The notes under the pieces were generated by a model. That model did not search any database, was not told the DNA's origin, and saw nothing but the letters and a program-made list of their open reading frames with translations. The position numbers were made by a program, and so were the translations under genes. DNA of 64,000 nt from Flammeovirga pacifica. GTDB lineage: Bacteria > Bacteroidota > Bacteroidia > Cytophagales > Flammeovirgaceae. Position 1 is the first letter of the stretch, and the number at the start of each line of letters is the position of its first letter. Positions 25,618 through 34,552 of this stretch are shown piece by piece. The stretch lies in NCBI RefSeq assembly GCF_000807855.2, contig NZ_JRYR02000002.1:1207429-1271428 (forward strand), given 5' to 3'.

Positions 25618-25630
25618 ATTTAAGAAATTG

Positions 25631-27256
25631 TTATTTCACTAGTTCAACTTCACTTGGTCTCCACGATTTATCGAAAAATCCTTTTGAAGGAGAATAACAA
25701 CGAATAATCTGGAACCACCCTTTATTCGGTATAGTTTGAACCCAGTTACCATCGGCCACTCCTTCTGGTTTATTTGGACCATAATATATCGTAATCGAAC
25801 CATCTTCATTCGCCTCAGCCGCTGAGCTTGGGTAAGATTGACTACCTGCTCTAGGGTAACGCTGATCGGTTTGAATCATAGAACGTGTTTGATTATCGTA
25901 AATAGTTGTTGACCAAAAACGTTCTTGAGGAATATTTGGTGGTAAGGTTAATTTATAAGTATTCTTACCGTTTAACGCATTCCCTTCAGAGTCTGTAGCC
26001 CCTACCAAATATTGAGATCCAATACCAGTAAGACGCATACACATTGCTGGTGTAATACCTGTGGCTAAGTAGAAGAACGAAGTACGTGCTGCAAGTTTTC
26101 TTGCACCATCAGATGGGTAAGGAATGACCTCTCCTTTCTCTCCAATTTCTGGTGGAGGTGTCATAAAAGTATATCCACCATCAAACAAAGGATTGTACCA
26201 AGAAGATGATTCTTCGTAATAGCGAGATTTGTTGTTAGGCAAAGCACCCATAGCAGCAGTTCTTGAGTAGGCGTTTGCTACTTGTACTGCCTTTGTCAAT
26301 ATCTGCTTTTGTTTTTCAGAAGGGTTAAACTCCTTTCCTTTCACAATACCAAGAGCTGCAAGCTGACCAGCAATTTCTGGACTTAGTGCCCCTACAGGCT
26401 GACTTTGTATTAACTCGTTTATATAAATAAAATGATTGTAATCTGCTGGAGGTAGAGTGTTAAAATCTTTTCCAGATACATCTACAAGTTTTAATTCGCC
26501 TTTATCTGAAGGTCTTGCTAATGGAGCTTCTCCACTTAAATATTTTGCTACACTAGTTCCGTGTGCACCTTCTACATAAGGATAAACTTTTAAATGTTCT
26601 TTTACAGTATTAATACTTGTTTCAGTTGAGTTATCTACTAAAAACATACGTCCCAAAACCGTCACTAAATTGGTTTTAGCATGACAAATATTGTAACCAC
26701 CTTCAGGTAAATCACCTTCATAACCTTGTGGAATTATTAAAAACTTACCCCCTTGGCCTTTATCAGGTCCAGCCAATCCAAAATCAGAAATCCAGTTGAA
26801 CCAAAAGTCATCCAATATACCTAGAACGTTTGGAGGTGTTTCTACTACCAATGGGCCATTAGACAGGTCTACATTACCCCAAAAGTAATAGGTATCCATA
26901 TTAGCTGTAAGCATTAATGCTTTTCCATCTACCATTTCAGGTGAAACGATAAAATCACCATCATTTACTCCAATAGAAGCAAATCCTTTTCTTAATGCCC
27001 ATAATGATGCCCCTTGAATGGTATTATTGTACGCATTAACGGCATTGATATAGAGCATCTCATCTTCCAGCATTTGAGCTGTTTTGTCTGTTGGATACCC
27101 CAATGGGAAACTTAATTTACCAATTTTAGAATTTATAACTTTGCCTGTGGGTATAGACTCGTCAATGGCTTTATAAGTTCTTTTGTCTTGTGCTAATAAT
27201 TGTACTGCAGAAAATAATACTGAGAGTATTAGAGCTGTTGTTTTTAATTTAATCAT
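25631..27256 (-). CDS. DUF1254/DUF1214 domain protein, exported
   Basis: 541 residues with a signal peptide ending near LLAQ. The N-terminal half (EMLYINAVNAYNNTIQGASL, LTANMDTYYFWGNVDLSNGP) is DUF1254, and the C-terminal half (NGKNTYKLTLPPNIPQERFW, STTIYDNQTRSMIQT, ending WFQIIRCYSPSKGFFDKSWR) is DUF1214. The pair is usually found together in one protein of about this length. No activity is established for the family. The gene is alone, with a hairpin after it and a 395-bp gap before it. Confidence 0.88.
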   Translation of the reverse strand: MIKLKTTALILSVLFSAVQLLAQDKRTYKAIDESIPTGKVINSKIGKLSFPLGYPTDKTAQMLEDEMLYINAVNAYNNTIQGASLWALRKGFASIGVNDGDFIVSPEMVDGKALMLTANMDTYYFWGNVDLSNGPLVVETPPNVLGILDDFWFNWISDFGLAGPDKGQGGKFLIIPQGYEGDLPEGGYNICHAKTNLVTVLGRMFLVDNSTETSINTVKEHLKVYPYVEGAHGTSVAKYLSGEAPLARPSDKGELKLVDVSGKDFNTLPPADYNHFIYINELIQSQPVGALSPEIAGQLAALGIVKGKEFNPSEKQKQILTKAVQVANAYSRTAAMGALPNNKSRYYEESSSWYNPLFDGGYTFMTPPPEIGEKGEVIPYPSDGARKLAARTSFFYLATGITPAMCMRLTGIGSQYLVGATDSEGNALNGKNTYKLTLPPNIPQERFWSTTIYDNQTRSMIQTDQRYPRAGSQSYPSSAAEANEDGSITIYYGPNKPEGVADGNWVQTIPNKGWFQIIRCYSPSKGFFDKSWRPSEVELVK

Positions 27257-27651
27257 GTTTTTTTTAGAATATTTGGTTGCTTTTTGTATTCAGTTTGAGG
27301 GAATGAAATTTGGGTCTCATTGTCTTTAATAAAATACCATCTTAGTATTTTACCTATTGAAAAGAAACTAAATTGAAAAATTACTAATCTTTATTCTCAT
27401 TCTTAGTTTTATATGGGTGATAAAATGAGTAGTACTTTAAATATCCTCATTTTGTTTATCGAATATACTAAAATAATGATGAATCTTCTGATATTAATAC
27501 CTATAAAATTGGGTTTTATTTATTATTGAATCGGATAGGAATTAGTTTCGGTTTTATAATAGAAACGTTACACATCTTAGTTATCACAAAAGAATTAAAA
27601 TAGGTCTTTCACAGTGGGTTATTTGTAATGGAAAAAATACTCCAATCATTT
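27257..27651. other. Intergenic region, nothing recognised
   Basis: 395 bp of AT-rich sequence between the DUF1254 start and the end of the GntR-type gene. No ORF, hairpin or clear -33/-7 pair was found. Confidence 0.5.
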
Positions 27652-28686
27652 TTAAAAAGATCCTCTCCTTTTCATCAAAAAAGGAACTTTTACACTTTCC
27701 AATTCATTATTTATGATCTGTAATGCTGCAATTTTACCCATATCACTGAAAGAAGAAGAAATGATTGTTATACCATCTCCAATGATCTCTTTTAACGGAG
27801 AGTCATTATAAGAAATCAATCCTACATCTTTCCCTAACTGATAATTATTTTTCTTGCTGTCTTTAACGATGTTGGCTAAATCTTGATCATCTGTAACGAT
27901 ATATAAGGTATTACTAACAATATTTCCTACCTCAAAATTTGATGTTACTGTATAGGGTAAATTAAAATGAAGACAAAATCTAACAAAACCCGACCAAACG
28001 TCTTGTAAGGTTCTAGAAGATTCCTTAGCAATAACTAAATGTAGTTGATCGAAATGAATAATAGGCTTAATATTCTGCTGAAGTGTATCGAATAAATCTT
28101 CAGCAAAATCTTCATAAACACTATGAATTTCTTTATTAAAATTATTTTCAGCTTTCCCTAAGAGTAATAATTTATCGGAAGGTAATTCTGTCAATACTTT
28201 CTCTACTTCTTGATCAGAAACATTATTAAAAATCGGAATAATCGCAAAGTAATGGTAGTTATTTCTTTGCTCCTGAATAATCTTCTTTAGATGGCTTAAA
28301 CTTCCATTATGCAAAAGTAAATCATGCTCAATTTTTCCTTCAGAAGTCTGAGAAAATGACTCATAAAGTTTCTTTTTTGAAGGACTTATTTTATTGAATA
28401 CCAACAACACTTTTGCTTTACCTAATGCAGGACCGCTATTAACAAAAGTACCTTTACCCCTAATACTAATAATATAGTTTTCTTCTTTAAGGATATTATA
28501 CGCTTTTTCTACAGTATCTTTTGATAGATCTAATTCTATTACCAATTCTGTGAAAGATGGCATCCGGTCATCCGCTTTTAAAACACCTAATTTTATTAAA
28601 GTTTTAAATGTATTACTAAGCTGTAAATATTTCGGTGCGTTTTTCTTCCCTTCTTCTTGATAGATACTTGATAATTGCTCAATCAT
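27652..28686 (-). CDS. GntR-type transcriptional regulator with sugar-binding-like domain
   Basis: 344 residues. Residues 10-85 are a GntR winged helix (ADDRMPSFTELVIELDLSKD to YIISIRGKGTFVNSG). Residues about 95-344 have the periplasmic-binding-protein/LacI-like fold (VLLVFNKISPSKKKLYESFS; YHYFAIIPIFNNVSDQEVEK; DVGLISYNDSPLKEIIGDGI). The type is common in Bacteroidota as a sugar-responsive repressor or activator. No sugar operon is adjacent, so the target is unknown; the DUF1254 and GH82-like genes on the same side are candidates by proximity only. Confidence 0.85.
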   Translation of the reverse strand: MIEQLSSIYQEEGKKNAPKYLQLSNTFKTLIKLGVLKADDRMPSFTELVIELDLSKDTVEKAYNILKEENYIISIRGKGTFVNSGPALGKAKVLLVFNKISPSKKKLYESFSQTSEGKIEHDLLLHNGSLSHLKKIIQEQRNNYHYFAIIPIFNNVSDQEVEKVLTELPSDKLLLLGKAENNFNKEIHSVYEDFAEDLFDTLQQNIKPIIHFDQLHLVIAKESSRTLQDVWSGFVRFCLHFNLPYTVTSNFEVGNIVSNTLYIVTDDQDLANIVKDSKKNNYQLGKDVGLISYNDSPLKEIIGDGITIISSSFSDMGKIAALQIINNELESVKVPFLMKRRGSF

Positions 28687-29086
28687 GCTTGATTTGTCAG
28701 TTATTGATCTTAAATACGAAAGAATAAAAAAAAATTGGAGTATAATAATTCTACCTCCTAATTCTTCGTATTAGGCTTAATATATAGACTATTTTACTTA
28801 TAAATCGTATTTTATCTATACTTTTTTCTAACTCTACTTAGAAAGTCAATTGGGTTTGATCTGTAGTTATCATTCAAGAATAAATGATTCAATAACACCT
28901 CATCCTCACCTTCCTTTTGAAGAGAACTTCAATAGGAAATTGCTGAACTTCCCCTAGTAAAATTGTACAACAACTTTATTTAAAGTAGCTAGGATTAATG
29001 GTTTACCCTCCGTTAACAACACTCAATAATTAACACCTAAAAATTGTTAAAAACGTTTTAATATTTACCATCAATCGATTCATAAA
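28687..29086. other. Divergent intergenic region, nothing recognised
   Basis: 400 bp between the GntR-type regulator and the lipoprotein gene, where both promoters must lie. No convincing promoter pair or palindrome was found. Confidence 0.5.
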
Positions 29087-29599
29087 ATGAAAAAAATATT
29101 CATATCACTTCTTTGTTTGAATGTATTATTGGCTTGTAGTAATGAAAACTTAGAAAATCATGTCATCAAAAGTTATACTAATAACAATCAAGAAAGAGGA
29201 AAGTCACTACTGAATATATACGATAATAACGATTTTGAATTCATCTCTTATTTACAAGAAAACGATACCATTCTTAATAAAACTTCAGAAATTCCTCAAA
29301 AAAATATCCTTTATACTTTTACTAAGAAAGTGATTAAAGGGCGTGTTTTAATGCAAGAAAATGAAGCACAACAGTTATTATCTACTACTCGTTTTATTCT
29401 TAATGCAACAGAAGTCAAAAAAGATATTCACTCTGCAAAATGGATTTCTAATGGTAATTTACCCTATATTATACCTTTTACTTTTAGTGAAAATTCAAGC
29501 AAGGATTCCAGTATGATAGTAGAATTTCAAAACTTGGAGGAACAAATAATAAAAGCAGATAATTTTAAGTTTAAATCAATTTACCCTTTAGAACAATAG
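29087..29599 (+). CDS. Hypothetical lipoprotein
   Basis: 170 residues with a signal peptide and lipobox LLAC (C17). The mature part is hydrophilic, rich in N, K and S, with beta-strand-like pieces (ILYTFTKKVIKGRVLMQENE; NLPYIIPFTFSENSSKDSSM). No family recognised. It is a single gene divergent from the GntR-type regulator. Confidence 0.7.
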   Translation: MKKIFISLLCLNVLLACSNENLENHVIKSYTNNNQERGKSLLNIYDNNDFEFISYLQENDTILNKTSEIPQKNILYTFTKKVIKGRVLMQENEAQQLLSTTRFILNATEVKKDIHSAKWISNGNLPYIIPFTFSENSSKDSSMIVEFQNLEEQIIKADNFKFKSIYPLEQ

Positions 29600-29653
29600 G
29601 GTGATTGATAAAACATCAAAAAAATTCTACCTCCGATAAACTTTGTTCAACTT

Positions 29654-29690
29654 GGGCTTAATTTTAGATCCTATTGACCAAACTAAGCCC
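29654..29690. repeat. 37-nt hairpin repeat (second copy)
   Basis: GGGCTTA and TAAGCCC flank a loop. The 37 nt match 22182-22218 at 30 positions, including the loop block ATCCTA. There is no clear T-run here, so terminator activity is doubtful. Confidence 0.5.
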
Positions 29691-29801
29691 TAATTATCAG
29701 CAGGTATATTTCATTTATCTGAATCACTGTCTTCATATAAATACCATGAAGATGAACTATATCAAATAACCACTTCCTTTATGAATCTTTAATTTCAAGG
29801 T

Positions 29802-30338
29802 TTAACTATAATCATCCTCTCTCCTAATTGAGAATCCCATTACTAGTTTAATTAAAAAAACAGCTGGCAACCAAATAAGAATTTTAGGTGCAGGAAAAGC
29901 CACATAGAAAAGTAGAAAACCTAAACAAATGACGGATGCTGCATTAATTTCTTGTTGTTTTACCGTTTTCGAAGCATTCACCAGGAGCCCAGCGGCAATA
30001 GTATACACAAAAAGGCCAATACCAAACCATACATGTCCAACCGCCACTACTAATAAACTAATGTGTAGGATATGCATTAATAGAAAGGTTACTCGTTTTT
30101 TTGTATCATTTTTATAATGATCTTGAGTTGATTTCGTGAAATTCCCAATGGCCCCTGCAAAGATGTCTGATAACATTAATAAAAATAGGATGGATTTCCA
30201 TATTGGTAATTCTGATAACTCGGCATAATTACTATATCCTATGGTTACTACCGCTAGTAAAGTAACTCCCCCAATTTTTAAAAGATCTTTTTTTGTTGGA
30301 TTATCACCTAAAAATTCTCTTGAAAAAGCATTACTCAT
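29802..30338 (-). CDS. Integral membrane protein, unknown function
   Basis: 178 residues with about five hydrophobic helices (about 21-38, 48-66, 84-103, 104-122 and 134-168), a cytoplasmic-looking start (NPTKKDLLKI) and a charged end (SIRREDDYS). Not assigned to a family. The next gene upstream on the same strand (109 bp) is a Crp-like regulator; co-transcription is possible but not shown. Confidence 0.7.
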   Translation of the reverse strand: MSNAFSREFLGDNPTKKDLLKIGGVTLLAVVTIGYSNYAELSELPIWKSILFLLMLSDIFAGAIGNFTKSTQDHYKNDTKKRVTFLLMHILHISLLVVAVGHVWFGIGLFVYTIAAGLLVNASKTVKQQEINAASVICLGFLLFYVAFPAPKILIWLPAVFLIKLVMGFSIRREDDYS

Positions 30339-30446
30339 GTCTCTAATTATTTAAAGTGTTATAATGAACAGCAACCATGTACTGTATGTTTATTTTAAAC
30401 TTGAGACAAAACTAATCACTACACTTCTTGAACATCTTGACTTAAG

Positions 30447-31028
30447 TTAAGAATGATCTCTTGCAATTCTTTTTCTAATTCTACTTAACGATTCTGGCGA
30501 AATGCCAAGGTATGAAACAATATATTGTTGATGAACTCTTTGAAACAATGCTTTATTTGTCTTTAATAAGTCGATATATCTTTCTTCAGGAGATTTGGTG
30601 ACAAAGGATTCTATGATTCGATTATTGGTAATTAATTCATCGATAAGAGCATATTTTTCAATCATTTCAAAATTGGGGAATTTCTCCATCTGAGCTACAT
30701 CAAATGATTTTGGAAATGACATTATGGTCGTATTTTCAAGGGCCTGAAAATTTTCTCTTGCGGGTGTATTATTCAGAAAGCTTTCATTAGCACAAAAGAA
30801 CTTTCCCTCAGTAAAAAAAAAGGCCGTTTTTTCATTGCCATCTACGTTGTAAAAAATCCTTACACAGCCTTCTATCACAAAATAAACCGTTTTTGCAATA
30901 CTCCCTTCTTTAAAAAACACTTCATTCTTATCATGTTTTTCTACAGGAAAATGATTTACAGCAAATTTCGCTTCTTCCTCACTAATCGATGCGTACTTTT
31001 CTATCAGTTGTCTGAATTTATCAAGCAT
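30447..31028 (-). CDS. Crp/Fnr-family transcriptional regulator
   Basis: 193 residues. Residues 20-115 are a cyclic-nucleotide-binding-like beta-roll (NEVFFKEGSIAKTVYFVIEG, then FTEGKFFCANESFL). The C-terminal domain has the helix-turn-helix YIVSYLGISPESLSRIRKRI. It lacks the cysteines of FNR and the strict cAMP-binding residues of CRP, as is usual for the many short Bacteroidota members. The ligand and targets are unknown; the membrane protein downstream is the nearest candidate. Confidence 0.85.
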   Translation of the reverse strand: MLDKFRQLIEKYASISEEEAKFAVNHFPVEKHDKNEVFFKEGSIAKTVYFVIEGCVRIFYNVDGNEKTAFFFTEGKFFCANESFLNNTPARENFQALENTTIMSFPKSFDVAQMEKFPNFEMIEKYALIDELITNNRIIESFVTKSPEERYIDLLKTNKALFQRVHQQYIVSYLGISPESLSRIRKRIARDHS

Positions 31029-31064
31029 TATTTTTAATTCTACTATTTATTAATATTTAATTTA

Positions 31065-31718
31065 CTAATCGAAAGCATCAGCATACTGAAGTTTCCATTT
31101 GCCCTCTTCTTTAATTAAACCCGCTCTAATTGAAACTGTCGGTATAACATCTCTTGGTTTAACGTAAACTGTATCCGATAAATTGAGTATTACTTCAAGG
31201 TAGTCTTTATGATACCCCTCGTATGTCACTTCTACTACATCAAATGATAAATGATTGATAATATCTGCATTATCATGAGGTGCATCGAAAACAGGTACAG
31301 AATCTGATAATGCAACGACTAATCCTAAAGAGGAAAACATATCATTAACAGAAAGATTTGCTGAGGTATATGGAAGGTAATATTCATCTTTTGAATCTGA
31401 AAATCCACCACCACCGATTTTAAAAATATAGTCTAAATTGTCCCAAAGAATACTTCCTGTATATTGAGCGTCAAAATAATAATCCAAAAACTTTTCTTTG
31501 TTCGATATCTCAACACCTTCTAAAGGAATGTAAGTTTTGGTTGCTAAAGATTGTTCAATAAATACTTTATCTCTTTTTTGTGTTGCTAATTTTAATTCCG
31601 AAATAAAATGTATCAATGAAGAATCATTTTTTGATTCATTTTTAGGATAAACTTTTCCTAATTGACAATACGTCTCATTAAAATAAAATAAAGTGACGAA
31701 GAAAAATATATATTTCAT
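31065..31718 (-). CDS. Exported protein with SH3-like domain
   Basis: 217 residues with a signal peptide (to about YCQ, residue 19). The C-terminal half (SVPVFDAPHDNADIINHLSF, then VKPRDVIPTVSIRAGLIKEE) has the pattern of a bacterial SH3-like domain; the N-terminal half is not recognised. It lies 36 bp upstream of the Crp-like gene on the same strand, so the two may be co-transcribed. A cell-wall or polysaccharide-binding role is possible but unproven. Confidence 0.65.
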   Translation of the reverse strand: MKYIFFFVTLFYFNETYCQLGKVYPKNESKNDSSLIHFISELKLATQKRDKVFIEQSLATKTYIPLEGVEISNKEKFLDYYFDAQYTGSILWDNLDYIFKIGGGGFSDSKDEYYLPYTSANLSVNDMFSSLGLVVALSDSVPVFDAPHDNADIINHLSFDVVEVTYEGYHKDYLEVILNLSDTVYVKPRDVIPTVSIRAGLIKEEGKWKLQYADAFD

Positions 31719-32132
31719 ACAATTAATGTGCTTTGTGAATTTGATAAACTACAAACGTAAGCACTTCGCTTAGTTTGGGGTTTATCAATTGTTTGTTACT
31801 GTTATTACTTTATAATCTTAATATGCACTGGGCGATAATATTTTGCTTTTGAATGAATAGTAGTCAGAAAGTAAATTCTCATCACAATTTATGATTTAAA
31901 TACAGAAAAATCAATACATCTATTTAACTATAAACTGATATAAAACTTCGATACAATTACACCAACGAACTTTAAGAAAAAGAGGGTAAATATCAGACTA
32001 TCAGTTCATCATTTTTTTTGTATTTGAATGCTTAATAATATTCTAATTATGTACCCTATAGTTATTAATTCCAAACCTAATTTCTATCTACCTACAATTA
32101 CCATATATTTGAGTATAAGTGATACCTAATTC
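31719..32132. other. Divergent intergenic region
   Basis: 414 bp between the SH3-like gene and the radical SAM gene. It holds the promoter at 32081-32111; the rest is AT-rich without recognisable structure. Confidence 0.55.
32081..32111 (+). promoter_or_regulatory. Promoter of the radical SAM gene
   Basis: TTTC (32081-32084, one mismatch to TTTG), a 19-nt spacer and TATATTTG (32104-32111), a perfect TAnnTTTG box. Transcription would begin near 32118, 15 nt before the GTG start. Confidence 0.55.
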
Positions 32133-33143
32133 GTGAAAAAGAAACATTCCAATATACCCATTTTTATACCTGAGTTGGCTTGCCCTCATCAGTGTGTGTT
32201 TTGTAACCAAGAAAATATTTCTGGGCAAGATGTCATCATTCAGCCATCTGAAATTAAAGGCCTTATTGAAGAATACCTAGTTACTATGAATGATGGCAGG
32301 ACCATTGAAATTGCTTTTTTCGGTGGGAGTTTTACGGGTATAGACCTTCAATTACAAGAAGAATATTTAAAGGTTGCCCATCAATTTATTATGGATGGAA
32401 AAGTACATGGCATACGTCTTTCGACCCGTCCAGATTATATTGATAGGGATATCATTCAACTTTTAAAAAAATACGGGGTCACTGCCGTTGAATTAGGTGC
32501 TCAATCGACATCAAAAATTGTATTACAAAAATCTGGCAGAGGTCACTCGTTCGAAGATATAAAAATAGCTGCTACATTAATTAAAGAAGCGGGTATCGAA
32601 CTTGGACTACAAATGATGATTGGTCTTCCTTTCGATACAAAACAATTAAGTTTTCAAACCGCCCAAGATATTGTTATGCTTGGTGCAGATACCACAAGAA
32701 TATATCCTACCGTTGTGGTGAAAGATACCGTATTAGAGAAGCGTTTTTACAAAGGTTTGTATCAACCACTTTCTTTGGAAGAAGCCATAGAATGGACAAA
32801 AGAAATTTTGCATTATTTCGAGGAGAACAAAGTAAAAGTTTTAAGGGTTGGGTTGCATCCTTCAGAAGATTTAGTGAAGGGAAAAAACTTAGTTGATGGT
32901 CCGTTACATCCTGCCTTTAAAGAATTAGTGATGTCTGAAATATGGGCTGAAAAAGTGCATCAATTTATACTTCATCACCCTGCCGGAAAATATACTTTTG
33001 AAGTACCACAACAACAGGTAAATTATGCGGTGGGCTATAAGAGCAAAAATAAGTCGCTTCTGTTAAAAGAGGGGTATCAAGTGAAATTTAGAGGAAACGA
33101 AAATTTAAATCTATATGAAAGCAAAATTAGTCTTTGTAGATGA
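32133..33143 (+). CDS. Radical SAM protein with GTG start
   Basis: 336 residues. The GTG at 32133 is the start: an in-frame stop lies at 32127-32129 and the next in-frame ATG would remove the iron-sulfur motif. C17-x3-C21-x2-C24 (CPHQCVFC) binds the 4Fe-4S cluster that activates S-adenosylmethionine. FFGGSFTGID and the layout recall the Elp3/HemN-like branch, with a partial TIM barrel (LRVGLHPSEDL near 250). The substrate is unknown. The gene overlaps the following DUF6873 gene by 29 bp, so the two are translationally linked and likely act together. Confidence 0.85.
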   Translation: MKKKHSNIPIFIPELACPHQCVFCNQENISGQDVIIQPSEIKGLIEEYLVTMNDGRTIEIAFFGGSFTGIDLQLQEEYLKVAHQFIMDGKVHGIRLSTRPDYIDRDIIQLLKKYGVTAVELGAQSTSKIVLQKSGRGHSFEDIKIAATLIKEAGIELGLQMMIGLPFDTKQLSFQTAQDIVMLGADTTRIYPTVVVKDTVLEKRFYKGLYQPLSLEEAIEWTKEILHYFEENKVKVLRVGLHPSEDLVKGKNLVDGPLHPAFKELVMSEIWAEKVHQFILHHPAGKYTFEVPQQQVNYAVGYKSKNKSLLLKEGYQVKFRGNENLNLYESKISLCR

Positions 33144-33813
33144 TCGAATTCTTCCAAAAGTAGCAAAGAAACTCTCCTTATTTGCAGAGCATTTGATCGG
33201 TTTTAAAACAGATGGAATTACCTATAATTCTATTAGTTGTCATCCTGATATATTTCTACATCAACTACCCAATCAGCAATTAATTATTGCTCCTAATATT
33301 CCAATTTACTATCAGCAAGTACTTAAAGAACACAATATAGACTACACTATTGGAATTGAAAGCGTAGGAATTTCTTTAAAGGATAGTACTTACTATAACT
33401 GTATCTCTACCCCTAATTATATCATTCATAAATTAGGTTTTACGTCAAGATCTATCATCGATCATTCTTCAAAAAAACTATTGCATATCCCTCAAGCCTA
33501 CACTCGTTGTAGCACATTAGTATTACAGGAAGGAGTGGCGATTACGTCAGATAAAGGAGTAGAAAAGTTTCTAAAACAACAACAATGGAAATGCTTCTAT
33601 TTCGATCCAAAAGAAATAAAAATTGAAGACCATGCTTACGGTTTTTTGGGTGGATGCTGTGGTATTTTTAATAGTCAAATCATGGTATTTGGAAATCCTC
33701 TGTTTCATAAGGATGGTAAAGATTTCATAGCATTTTGTCAAGAATATGGATTTGAGGTAATCCCGCTATGTGACGATAAGATGTATGATGGCGGTGGTAT
33801 CTTTTTATTCTGA
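33115..33813 (+). CDS. DUF6873-type GME-fold protein
   Basis: 232 residues, soluble, no signal peptide. The C-terminal part with YGFLGGCCGIFNSQI and CDDKMYDGGGIFLF matches what I know of DUF6873, annotated as having the guanidino-group-modifying-enzyme (GME) fold. The two adjacent cysteines in GGCCG and the D-x-x-x-x-D-G-G-G motif may belong to an active site, which is inference. The start is inside the 3' end of the radical SAM gene. The function of the pair is not known; a modification of an amino-acid or peptide substrate is conceivable. Confidence 0.7.
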   Translation: MKAKLVFVDDRILPKVAKKLSLFAEHLIGFKTDGITYNSISCHPDIFLHQLPNQQLIIAPNIPIYYQQVLKEHNIDYTIGIESVGISLKDSTYYNCISTPNYIIHKLGFTSRSIIDHSSKKLLHIPQAYTRCSTLVLQEGVAITSDKGVEKFLKQQQWKCFYFDPKEIKIEDHAYGFLGGCCGIFNSQIMVFGNPLFHKDGKDFIAFCQEYGFEVIPLCDDKMYDGGGIFLF

Positions 33814-33952
33814 ATGCATATTCAAATTGAGAAAGTTCATTTTCATTTTTCCATTGAGCAATTTCTTTATTCTGTTCAATGATAAGACTATCATATAGTT
33901 TATTTGCAACTAAGTTTAGTGAGTCCAATAAGGTTTCTTCTAATTCAAGCAT
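33725..33952 (-). CDS. Possible small hypothetical protein
   Basis: 75 codons. The first 50 residues (MLELEETLLDSLNLVANKLY and onward) look like an amphipathic helix. The last 25 are antisense to the end of the DUF6873 gene, an 89-bp convergent overlap, and look noncoding (RYHRHHTSYRHIAG). It follows a small gene at 34016-34264 on the same strand. It may be a real short gene, a remnant with a lost stop, or chance. Confidence 0.3.
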   Translation of the reverse strand: MLELEETLLDSLNLVANKLYDSLIIEQNKEIAQWKNENELSQFEYAFRIKRYHRHHTSYRHIAGLPQIHILDKML

Positions 33953-34015
33953 TTTTAAAGAACAAACATTGATGGCTAAATTAGTTGATGCTGTATCACA
34001 TCTTACATATTCATC

Positions 34016-34264
34016 TTAAGCATAATCAATCAAAATGGGTTTAAAAAGAACCTCTGTTTCGTTTTTAGGTTCTAGTTTTAAGTTTTCTATGTTAATTATC
34101 AATTGTCCAGTAGAGTCCTTATGTTGTTTTAAAAATTCAGCTTGTCTTTTATAGTCTTCAATAACAGTTTTTCCAAATCGATTCATTTCATTTGCGAACC
34201 AATCTAATCCAAAACCGACAGTGATTAAAAGCAATATTGCGATTGTGTATTTTAAAAATTTCAT
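34016..34264 (-). CDS. Small membrane-anchored protein
   Basis: 82 residues: one N-terminal hydrophobic helix (about 5-21, YTIAILLLITVGFGLDW) and a charged, helical and then beta-like periplasmic part. No family recognised. It is preceded by the full promoter and leader copy D, which supports a real transcript. Confidence 0.55.
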   Translation of the reverse strand: MKFLKYTIAILLLITVGFGLDWFANEMNRFGKTVIEDYKRQAEFLKQHKDSTGQLIINIENLKLEPKNETEVLFKPILIDYA

Positions 34265-34343
34265 TTAGTTGTGACTAACATTAGATAAACACAATGAGGT
34301 TTATCCATCCAAACTTTCCGGATATACGCCATATTGAACATAT

Positions 34344-34450
34344 GCATTATTAAAAAATACACCAAACCTCTTTAAAAATAGTTTGTTGTTAGATGCCAAT
34401 AAGATAATTAGTATTACATTATTTATCAAGAAATTATGATGACTTTTTAT
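34344..34450 (-). promoter_or_regulatory. Recurrent promoter/leader module, copy D (82-residue protein gene)
   Basis: On the minus strand CTTG (34430-34427), a 20-nt spacer and TATCTTAT (34406-34399) give the promoter. The leader continues with CAACAAACTATTTTTAAAGA, GGTTTGGTGTATTTTTTAAT and, nearer the start codon, GGATAAACC with GTGTTTATC, a possible stem. It shares its first half with copy B and its upstream flank with copy C. Confidence 0.6.
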
Positions 34451-34552
34451 TGAAGGTTTCGCCCTCATTTTTTACTTCTTTAATTACTTTTAATATCTGA
34501 AAGAAGGCCTAGGTTTACGCTCTTTACTTATGTTTATTGTTGGCTGTAGTGT

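Larger units (their letters stand above)
25102..25630. other. Intergenic region with leader module and terminator
   Basis: 529 bp between the hydrolase start and the DUF1254 gene end. It holds leader copy C and the terminator at 25586-25617. The middle part (about 25265-25580) shows no feature. Confidence 0.6.
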
